Assembly: GCA_030068145.1 (NCBI GenBank)
Contig: JAPJBO010000001.1
Location: 434,001-498,000 of the forward strand
Direction of reading: 5' to 3'
DNA length: 64,000 nt
Source: Diplonema papillatum
Taxonomy: Eukaryota; Euglenozoa; Diplonemea; Diplonemida; Diplonemidae
The notes under the pieces are model-generated. The model was not told the DNA's origin. It searched no databases and worked only from the letters and a program-made list of their open reading frames with translations. This document shows, piece after piece, positions 57,701 through 64,000 of the stretch. Numbering within the stretch: position 1 is the first letter of the stretch; every line of letters begins with the position of its first letter. Made by a program: the position numbers and the translations under genes.

Positions 57701-59751
57701 TTGGGCTAATCTTCTCGCACAGGTCAAAATCACACGAACAAAAGACCCTCCGGCCAGGGAGGGTCCGTGCGATTTTTGAATGTTCCTTCAGAAGTCCAGG
57801 ATTTCAAGCGTGAGTCCCCTCCTGATAGACCGTGGTGTACCGTGGGACACCTTGATAGTTTGGGGTTAGTAGCGTGCAGATTCTCTGCGATGGCCTGCAT
57901 TAATCACGGGATGGCTGCCTCTTCGATCGTCTTTGAACCTTCTTAGACAGCGCCAGGCAGTTCTGTGCAGCTCCAGGGAATAGGGGGGATAGCCACGATA
58001 GCCCGTGGTGTACCGTGGTGCGCCGTCATTGCAGTTCCGAGAGATAGGGGCGATGGAGAGAACTGCTTCTTCCACCCGGAGATATAGGTCCAGCTCTTCG
58101 GCTAAACAAGCAGAGCTCGCATTTCCCGCGTTTTGTTTTCGTTTTCGAGCTCGGAGCTGTCTGTCAATTCAAGAATTACACCCGCGAGAGCAGCTCCGGT
58201 TGAGAGTTTAGAAAGGGACTGAATTAGTACTATCGTCCCTCGGGGCCACTGGCAGCCTTCAACTACCCTGAGCAGCGCACTGGGCACGTGTTGCCATTAG
58301 CCGTGCTTTGCGCACGTGGACGGGACCACCGCGAGGTTGGCAACTCCGATTTAGATCCCCGGTAGAGAGTTTCCCCATTTCTTTTTTTAAACAACTTTTC
58401 TTCTTTCCTACTTACTTTGATCATAGGTGTCACGGCAAGTTTTGGCAGCAGCTGCTTAACAAATGTGGTTCATGTACTTAAAAGAACTCAATGCTTAACA
58501 AAATTTGACGTGGGCGGCTTTAGATTTACATCTGAATGACACCTCAACACAAAACAAGGTTGTCGACAACTAACAAGTAAAAGAACAAACAACTTTTCTT
58601 CTTTTAGCAACATACCAATTTCGAAACCGCAGGGGTTGGCCGGCATTCTCGAAGCGTTCAACGCGCTGCGGGCCCAGGAGCTGCAGCAGGACAGCGGCGC
58701 TTCCTCCGAGCCGTTCCAGCGGAACACGATCCGGAAGGACGAGCTGCTCCGGCGGCAGCAGCTGCAGCGGTTCTTCGTCATGAGCTGGACGGAGGCGCGG
58801 CTCGAGGAGGAAGATTTGTACGAGAAGATCTGGCGCTTGGACGTCGAGGACTCAGAGGCAACCGCTCGGTCGCGGATCTTCGACTTGTACAACCGGGGCA
58901 ATTTCGAGCTGCTCGTGAGGCCGAAGACGCTTGCCGGCATGCTTCTTTTTAGTACTAACAATCTTGTGGGTTGCCCTTCAATATATTGTGCAGGCTAAAA
59001 AGACGTAGTCAGCGTGTTTTGGTGGTTGATCAGATTCCTCACCTGAATATACACAGGGTAAATACAAGTGGGAAAACGATCACCCGGCACGCACAAACAA
59101 AACGAAGCGCCTGTCTTTTTTTTGTACAAGCACCTGCATCTCTAGCCTCCTTCGAAAAGAGCACAAGGCAGTCCTCGAGTATTTTTTAACGGTACAGTCA
59201 GACAGTAACAGTACTGGCTTTAGAAGCTTGGGAATGTGGTTCTGCACCACAACAGAGGTCGTTTGCGCTTTAGATACTGTTGGGCCACCATCAAAGAAGG
59301 AATCAAAGAGAGGCAGACTGATTGCGGTTAGGAAACTGTACTGCTAGTATTGTGGTACGTACACTCAACTGCGCGTGCCTTCATTGCGAAGGTTGCTACG
59401 TGGTAGTGCCATCCTTTTCCATGCCCTTGATGCTAGCAGCAAACATGCATGAACGGCAGACAGTACTGCCTAAACATTAAGCCAGGATTTCCCCCCCTCT
59501 ATGTTCCAGACAAACTCCACAACACAGGCACGGCGACGGAGCCCGCGCATAGGAAGCTTCTCGAAAAAAGGTGGCGGGACGCAATGCGGGCCCTGCTTGT
59601 TGCTTGGAAGCTACTGAGGCTGCAAGCCATCGAGGAAGACTCGCGGCTTCGGGTGCTCGAGAGCATCGAGGACTTCAACCGAGAAGAGCTACTGGTCCGA
59701 GGTTCCGTAGAGGAGGACGGGGTGCAGCTTCGTGTGGAGGTATGCGCTTAG
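48749..59751 (+). CDS. Unconventional myosin heavy chain, nine exons, about 1180 aa
   Basis: Exons: 48749-49053, 49733-50159, 50777-51100, 51857-52564, 54887-55270, 56334-56742, 56977-57434, 58633-58936, 59528-59751. Phases agree at all junctions. ATP-driven actin motor. Visible motor features: N-terminal SH3-like part with VFYWDEQHAWA, then VWPLRE-like KIWPLRE; P-loop GESGAGKT at 175-182; switch I NSSRFGKF at 235-242; switch II DIFGFE at 452-457; the actin-contact segment HWIRCVKPH; converter GKTKMFLK at 731-738. One IQ-like motif (VQAEFREYMMR, about residue 788) would bind a light chain or calmodulin. The tail is charged, mostly helical, Glu/Arg-rich, with a low-complexity Ser/Ala/Asp linker, and no known cargo domain. 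The class is uncertain; a short-necked protist class (XIV-like or other) is possible. Seven introns are GT-AG; intron 8 appears to be GC-AG. The last exon may instead splice at 59739|GTATGC to a further exon. Confidence 0.92.
49054..49732 (+). other. Myosin intron 1
   Basis: 679-nt GT-AG intron (CTCAG|GTCCGT ... CACACAG|ATAC). Splits a codon after base 2, restoring FLRYMHDMVYTN across the junction. Contains scattered TACGTACTACG words at 49275-49380. Confidence 0.88.
50160..50776 (+). other. Myosin intron 2 with TTTTTAGTACTAAC-family repeat
   Basis: 617-nt GT-AG intron, phase 0 (FMK|VQFN). It carries the repeat copy 50551-50691 and a diverged partial copy at about 50270-50390. Confidence 0.88.
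51101..51856 (+). other. Myosin intron 3, mixed repeat fragments
   Basis: 756-nt GT-AG intron, phase 0 (HLLQ|VKFK). Pieces of the TTTTTAGTACTAAC family (51205-51265) and of the GTATAAGCACCTGC family (51275-51320) lie side by side, followed by a unit shared with 42845-42990. Confidence 0.85.
52565..54886 (+). other. Myosin intron 4, 2.3 kb, composed largely of mobile repeats
   Basis: GT-AG, phase 0 (DTLKK|DMREL). In order it holds the 312-bp repeat (52588-52899, starting 23 nt after the donor), the TIR element 53024-53331, a coding-free stretch with an imperfect inverted repeat (53935-53975), a GTATAAGCACCTGC-family copy (54558-54683) and a unit shared with the CCCH intron (54684-54796). The last two are directly adjacent. 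Confidence 0.85.
53024..53331. mobile_element. 308-bp palindromic MITE in myosin intron 4
   Basis: Ends CCTACC-C-run-GTGTTTAAGATCGCG and the inverse CGCGATCTTTAACACGG...GGTAGG, bounded by TA at 53022-53023 and 53332-53333. Internal GTGTATAAGATCG/CGATCTTATACAC and CCCGCTGCGCGG elements give nested hairpins. Confidence 0.85.
55271..56333 (+). other. Myosin intron 5, largely a tandem satellite
   Basis: 1063-nt GT-AG intron, phase 0 (YCRM|VIDK). Starting about 15 nt after the donor, units of 180-240 bp beginning TTCGTGTGAACGTGGAAGAC repeat at about 55286, 55528, 55708 and 55946 (the last partial). Each contains GGTCGTTCTGTGCAGCCAGC. The final 300 nt are non-repetitive. Confidence 0.88.
56743..56976 (+). 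other. Myosin intron 6
   Basis: 234-nt GT-AG intron splitting a codon after base 1 (CTC G|GTGTGT ... CCACAG|CA TTC). Contains the inverted end of the 12000-type repeat (CTCCGAATGGAAGGGAGGAA) at 56817-56840. Confidence 0.85.
57435..58632 (+). other. Myosin intron 7 beginning with a dispersed repeat
   Basis: 1198-nt GT-AG intron, phase 0 (GDTE|GLAGIL). About ten nt after the donor the AACACGAAAGAGAACGCTGG family starts; its inverted partner AGGATTAGCC ... GGGCTAATCTTCTC ends near 57718. A short partial A-tailed repeat (57785-57810) and a block shared with 34705-34800 follow. Confidence 0.85.
58937..59527 (+). other. Myosin intron 8, apparent GC-AG intron led by a repeat
   Basis: The coding phase on both sides requires a one-base split codon. 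The only fitting donor is CTTGCCG|GCATGC, paired with AACACAG|GC ACG. The TTTTTAGTACTAAC-family repeat (58943-59101) begins six bases inside the intron. Its other end carries GTACAAGCACCTGC and the CTCTAGCCTCCTTCGAAAAG ... CTCGAGTATTT right end of the MITE-like family. Confidence 0.65.
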
Positions 59752-61164
59752 TTCCAGAAAGGGCCTGGGAGATGGGAGGTGCTCCCTTCAGCTCCGAGGC
59801 GTGATGCAATAAGGGCGCTTGGGTTCTTCCCTGGCGGTCTTCAGTTCTCTAATCCGTTCGTTCGGGCGGCTCCGTGAAGTCTGGGACCGGGCCGAAATCT
59901 ACTTCCATGGATCAAGTTGCCATTCCCCCGATGCGGTGTCCCCACCGCGTCGACGCTAGCTACTTCTGGTGCTTCTCGTGGGTCGGATTAACCCAGAACT
60001 TCGAATGGCGCAAAGACGAGGTAGTTCCATCCTTGATCCTTGAAGCAAAACCCGTCGCCATCCTTGGAACTAGGCCAAGCTGTCGTGGTCAACGACATCA
60101 CCTTCTAGCCAGTACGTGCCAGAAGTCGCCTGTTCGCAAGCTAGGTCGCAAGCCTCAGGAAACGAGGCTACAGTTCCGGACAGCGCGTGGTCACTACGGG
60201 CAGCAAGCAGGAGCATCAGCTGTGACGTGAGGAAGCCAACGGCCTGGACCGTACTCCGCAACAGGGGTTACACACACACACACGCACAAGCACACGTACT
60301 GCCACAACCGCAGATATGATACACACTAGTATACGATACCTTAAAGGATCCTTTTCGGCAATGGTCACCGAGACTAGAAAACCCCGGATCTCTAAGTGAA
60401 CTTGCACTCTAAAATCTCATAGTTTGCCTACGCAACGACACCCGAAAGGGCCTGGAAGCATGTAAGGTTCTCCGTTCAGCTCCGAGGCGTGATGCAATCC
60501 CGACCTGGCGTAAGGGCGCTTGGGTTCTTCCCTGGCGGTCTTCAGTTCTCTCGTGATCGGTTCTTTGGACCGCTCCGTGAAGTCTGGGAATCTGTTCCAA
60601 TCCCGGAGCAGATTACCCTGAAATCCCCCGATGCGGTACTCCCACCTCATCGGGGCAACTCGAGCCGCGCCAGATTCTTCTGGCGTTTCTCAGTACTCTT
60701 GGTCGGATCAACCTGGAACTTCGAAGGCTTCCAAATTGCGAAAAAAAAAATGCGAAAAAAAAGAGGTATTTTCAGCGTGGTGGCTTGACCCAAGCGAAGC
60801 TGCCGTGGGCGACCAGATCGTCACCCGGTATTACGTGCAGTGCTTGGCTTCGGGTTTTACGATGAATGGGGTCATTTCTTTTTTGCAATGTGTTCGAAAA
60901 ATGTAAGCCGAGCAAATGAGCGAACCAGCACCGTACTGAAGATCATGTCACTATCACATTTTACATGTCCGTGCCTTCATATGGAGATCCCTAACTCAAG
61001 ACATACCAGGTGAAAATGAATAACGACCTGAAGAGAGGCTCAAACTCGGCCTGCTCAAAAAAGGAAAGAGAAAAACGGCACAAAAGGCCAACAAAAGGGT
61101 CCACCAAATCACAGTCTGCTCAGAATTTCAGCTCGTTCGCGGTCCGACTGTCTCGTCGGCAACA
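59752..61164. other. Downstream of myosin: direct repeat pair and a candidate extra exon
   Basis: 59757-60008 and 60443-60723 are diverged direct copies (shared GCTCCGAGGCGTGATGCAAT and CTTGGGTTCTTCCCTGGCGG). An A-tailed repeat copy is at 60368-60415 and a (CA)n tract at about 60268-60290. At 60776, after GTATTTTCAG, an open frame reads WWLDPSEAAVGDQIVTRYYV and ends TAA at 60903-60905; it could be a terminal exon. 60900-61060 matches 26865-27010. Confidence 0.5.
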
Positions 61165-62229
61165 TTGAGTCGCATTTCGCTCGTCAGGGGGGCGCTTTCA
61201 GCTTTTTGTTCACATTTTAAGTTCACTCCGCTACGGCTCGTCCGGCAAGATGACACAGAGGGATGTTTGGGCGCTCCCCCGAGCTTGTATTTCCTTCTTA
61301 ACCTTCCCGAAAGTCTGGGAAAAACGAAGTTGCGTACCGTGTACGCAACTTGTTCCCCACTGCCGAATGTTGAAAGGTGGCAGTATCGGTTTCCGATGGC
61401 CCTGAAAGAGGCGTGGTCGAGGTGTTTCTTGGACGAGGCACCAACGAAGCGCACCTTCCGGGCGCGCCAGATGGAGGCGTTCTGCGCCTCGATCTTCGGG
61501 TCTTGCGACGTCGGCGTGACAGAGTCGGTGATTGCTGTGTTGAGGGAGTCGCTGGGGGCGACTGCGGCCGAAGTTGTCGGCTTGGACCTGCAGAGAGGTC
61601 TTGCCATTTTGATGATGGTCGAAGATGAAGACGAGAAGCGCCTGCAACTTGCTCGGGAGAAGGTGCTTGGAGCGGCGGCGAAGGGCGTTCCACCGCCGCA
61701 GCTGGCAGGGTCGTTGCAACAGCAGCAGCCGCGCCCACAGGAACAGCAATCGACGTCGCAGCCGCAGCCGCAGGCTGAGGACCCGCGGGTAGCCAGTCTC
61801 TCTGCCATGCTACAGCAGGTGTGTAGCGTCGTGGAACAGCAGAAGGTGGCGATCGCGACGCTGCAGGCCCAGCTTGGGATTCCGGCGGGGGTTGACGGAC
61901 CGGGGCCGCAGGTCGGGTACCCGGCTCGGTACAGCCTCAAAGACGTTCGCGAATGGTCGGAGATTGCGGCGGCCGATCCGCACGGCCTGGTCCGTGACTT
62001 GCAGTCAGAGTACGTGGCGGGCAACGTCTCAGCGCCGGGAGGGGCAGCGCTGAAAGGTGCCTTCGAGAGGCTCAGGACGTGGATCTTGGGCGTAGCCGCC
62101 GGTTCAGCGGGTTGGACGGCGAACGAGGAGTTGGTGCGGCTCGGGAACGAGCTTTGGGTGGTGCGTCGAGAAGGTGCCCCGCGGCAGGATGCTGCGGGAG
62201 ATGGAGACCGCGGCCGAGGACGTTCTTGA
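61165..62229 (+). CDS. YR-retroelement ORF1 (gag-like), 354 aa
   Basis: No family domain recognised. The first half is mixed globular; the middle (about residues 185-215) is Gln/Pro-rich; a Leu/Gln/Ala heptad-like stretch (about 218-245) could form a coiled coil. A short overlapping frame at 62174-62377 ends in a Gly/Lys-rich basic segment of the kind that binds nucleic acid. Position upstream of recombinase and reverse transcriptase suggests a gag-like structural role, which is inference. The frame as listed opens on TTG; the first in-frame ATG is near 61396. Confidence 0.65.
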   Translation: MSRISLVRGALSAFCSHFKFTPLRLVRQDDTEGCLGAPPSLYFLLNLPESLGKTKLRTVYATCSPLPNVERWQYRFPMALKEAWSRCFLDEAPTKRTFRARQMEAFCASIFGSCDVGVTESVIAVLRESLGATAAEVVGLDLQRGLAILMMVEDEDEKRLQLAREKVLGAAAKGVPPPQLAGSLQQQQPRPQEQQSTSQPQPQAEDPRVASLSAMLQQVCSVVEQQKVAIATLQAQLGIPAGVDGPGPQVGYPARYSLKDVREWSEIAAADPHGLVRDLQSEYVAGNVSAPGGAALKGAFERLRTWILGVAAGSAGWTANEELVRLGNELWVVRREGAPRQDAAGDGDRGRGRS

Positions 62230-62611
62230 TCGGACGATGGCGAAGGTCAAGGGTGACATGGAGAAGGAGCGGAGCCGCACGGCAAAGTGGGACGCCGCCC
62301 CGAGGAGGTACAAGGGTGGAAAGGGTGGCAAGAACTGGTCTTATGCACGGGGAAACGGTATGCCCGGGGGAAAGTGACTGGCGTCCTTCCGGCAGACAGA
62401 CGGGACGTTACCCGCGGGGCCAGTTATCCATCCCATTCCCTCCCCGATCAATTTTCAAACCCCAACCGCGACATCTTCCCATCGCGCGTTTCCGGACGCG
62501 CAGCCAGTTCTCCGTCGGTCGATCCTCGCGTCCGGCATCCTCCCTCTTCCCGGGTTTCGAAGGGTCTCTCTCGAGGAGGAGACCGAGTCAGTCCTAGCAG
62601 CCGTCAGGAGC

Positions 62612-63706
62612 GTGATCCCCGGCGCACAATCAATTCAGGCTCTCGCCCCTTCACCAAGGAGCGCGAGAACCAACTCTTCGCCATTTCGCGGATTCTCAGC
62701 CGGGGAGGCAGGGCTTCTCACACAGCAGTCGCGCGCGGCGTCGATCGTCGGCCAAGCGGTTCTCGATTTAGTGGCATCGAAGACGGGCGTGGCGGTCACG
62801 CGGACTCTTGCTTCGAGGCACAGAGAGAGAGACGTGACGGTGTCGGAAGCACGCGACCGATTGCACCAGGTGGTGGGTCGTGCTTGGGCGGAATCGACGG
62901 TGGACGATCGACGCAATTTGTGGAGACGATTCCAGGCGTGGACCAGTGCGCAAGGTATGGGCCTCAACCCGGATACGGCTGTCCTGTTCGTGATGGCTAC
63001 TTCGGTGGAACCCCAGGGTATGCTGGCGTACTCCCGGTTGCTGGCGGCGGTTTTTGGCCATTTGGGGGTCAACAGCCAGCCGTTGAAAACGTTGGCGTCT
63101 GCTCTCCGTGGTGCTGGTGCAGCTATCCCGCTGTCGCAGGCGGAGTCGATTCCGCGCGACACGCTCCTTTCATGGGCGATGGACCAGGTGTCGCACGTTC
63201 GTTTGGCGACACTCGTCGCGTGGAAGACGGCGTCGCGTTGGGCCGATGTGTGCATGCTGACGCGGAGAGACTTTGTTCTGGTGACGGACGACGAAGTCAT
63301 AGTCGACTGGGGAGTGCGGCCGAAGGGTCGTACCAGGAACCCGTTTTGTGTGAGCAAGTTGGTGGTTATCTGCGGGCCGTTGACGAACGTGATCGCGATG
63401 CTCGTACGAGGCGCGGGGGACTTCCGCCAATTGACGTCGGTGTCGACAGCGCAGCTCGCGAGAATGTGGGCGGGCGAGCTTCGGATGTGCCGATACTCGG
63501 CACACAGCATCAAGAGGGGGGCAGTCGACCACCTGCTGGAGGCCAAGTCCCTAGGAGCTCCGTTCCCAGAGCACCTGATATCCAGGGTGGCCAAGCACAA
63601 GAACGAGGTGGACCCGACCGTGGCGCAGATGACGGTGCGGTACGCAAACAACGTGGTGGCGCTGGCGCGCGTGCTAAGAACGGCGGAGGTCACTGTGTTT
63701 CTGTGA
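62612..63706 (+). CDS. Tyrosine recombinase of a YR retroelement, 364 aa
   Basis: Catalyses strand exchange through a 3'-phosphotyrosine, used by YR retroelements to integrate circular cDNA. Visible active-site boxes: arginine box KTASRWADV (R209), the HSIKRGA box (H298), VAKHK (H329), and the tyrosine box MTVRYANN (Y344). Residues 85-195 form the N-terminal SAM-like domain expected before the catalytic half. The frame opens on GTG with no nearby ATG. It sits between the gag-like ORF and the reverse transcriptase. A Crypton recombinase would look similar, but the following reverse transcriptase argues against that. Confidence 0.88.
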   Translation: MIPGAQSIQALAPSPRSARTNSSPFRGFSAGEAGLLTQQSRAASIVGQAVLDLVASKTGVAVTRTLASRHRERDVTVSEARDRLHQVVGRAWAESTVDDRRNLWRRFQAWTSAQGMGLNPDTAVLFVMATSVEPQGMLAYSRLLAAVFGHLGVNSQPLKTLASALRGAGAAIPLSQAESIPRDTLLSWAMDQVSHVRLATLVAWKTASRWADVCMLTRRDFVLVTDDEVIVDWGVRPKGRTRNPFCVSKLVVICGPLTNVIAMLVRGAGDFRQLTSVSTAQLARMWAGELRMCRYSAHSIKRGAVDHLLEAKSLGAPFPEHLISRVAKHKNEVDPTVAQMTVRYANNVVALARVLRTAEVTVFL

Positions 63707-64000
63707 GGAACAGGGACCCGTTGGACCTGGGTCGGTTTGTCCGGCAGCAGCACTCGCTGTTCAAGCGGGCAACGGCTCGTCGGGATTCGCGGTTGCAAGC
63801 ACGTCATGCGCATGAGCTGGAAGCTCACGGCATAGCTCGGAGGGCGCGTGGGCCTGGAAGTTCAGTGAACGTGCCATTCACGGTCATCGAAGAGAAGGAG
63901 GGTGCATTGCGACAGCGGTTCATTCTGTGGACGTTCGAAGCGAACAACGCGATTGAGGCCGACGGATACAAGGCGTCGGTACCGCTGGAGCACGTCAGCA
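63703..64000 (+). CDS. Reverse transcriptase, N-terminal part, cut by the window end
   Basis: Open frame overlapping the recombinase stop and running off the window. It contains RQRFILWTFEANNAI and YKASVPLEHVS, matching the N-terminal motif of VIPER/TATE-type reverse transcriptases (an R-RFI-W start, N, then Y-A-V-L-HVS) before the DL catalytic block, which would lie past the end. Only about 99 residues are visible, so the call rests on this motif and on position. Confidence 0.65.
   Translation, partial: MRNRDPLDLGRFVRQQHSLFKRATARRDSRLQARHAHELEAHGIARRARGPGSSVNVPFTVIEEKEGALRQRFILWTFEANNAIEADGYKASVPLEHVS

Larger units (their letters stand above)
61165..64000 (+). mobile_element. Tyrosine-recombinase retroelement (VIPER/TATE-like order), cut by window end
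   Basis: Parts in order: ORF1 (61165-62229 plus a short basic tail frame to 62377), tyrosine recombinase (62612-63706), start of a reverse transcriptase (from about 63703). Recombinase before reverse transcriptase is the order of VIPER and TATE elements; DIRS has the recombinase last. The left terminal repeat is not identified. The parts in view look largely whole, suggesting a young copy. Confidence 0.75.

Noticed and set aside
61128-62024. 298-residue antisense frame
   Set aside because: Shadow of the retroelement ORF1; no domain.
62635-63828. 397-residue antisense frame
   Set aside because: Opposite the tyrosine recombinase, whose active-site boxes define the true strand.

Overview
This window is nuclear DNA from a single-celled eukaryote. 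The host genes have spliceosomal introns (nine myosin exons, two in each of two other genes), stop codons read as in the standard code, and proteins of eukaryotic families: a CDK-like kinase, a CCCH zinc finger, a PLAC8 protein and a myosin. Nothing in the sequence fixes the species. An alveolate (chromerid- or dinoflagellate-related) would fit the long repeat-filled introns, but this is a weak inference.

Layout: 0.6-4.6 kb holds an intronless CDK-like kinase and a two-exon CCCH gene. From 4.6 to 40.9 kb I see no convincing host gene. That stretch is dense in short interspersed repeats, inverted-repeat elements, one large foldback palindrome (5.5-6.3 kb), nested TIR elements (8.5-10.6 and 28.2-30.1 kb), two abutting TIR elements (36.4-38.9 kb) and an autonomous-looking hAT transposon on the minus strand (13.8-17.3 kb). 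A two-exon PLAC8 gene lies at 41.0-42.3 kb. It is followed by a GGTACC-centred minisatellite, a second full-length hAT transposon (44.7-48.5 kb) and a nine-exon myosin (48.7-59.8 kb) whose introns carry the same repeat families seen between genes. The last 3 kb hold a tyrosine-recombinase retroelement with the order ORF1, recombinase, reverse transcriptase, cut by the window end.

The host genes show no shared pathway. The coherent story is transposon ecology. Many terminal-inverted-repeat elements end at TA dinucleotides, one MITE has an 8-bp hAT-type duplication, and one small element is bounded by TTAA. A very short A-tailed repeat recurs about 15 times, all on the plus strand by eye. One copy of it interrupts another repeat whose uninterrupted copy is also present here. 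All repeat comparisons were made by reading, without alignment software, so identities and copy numbers are approximate.
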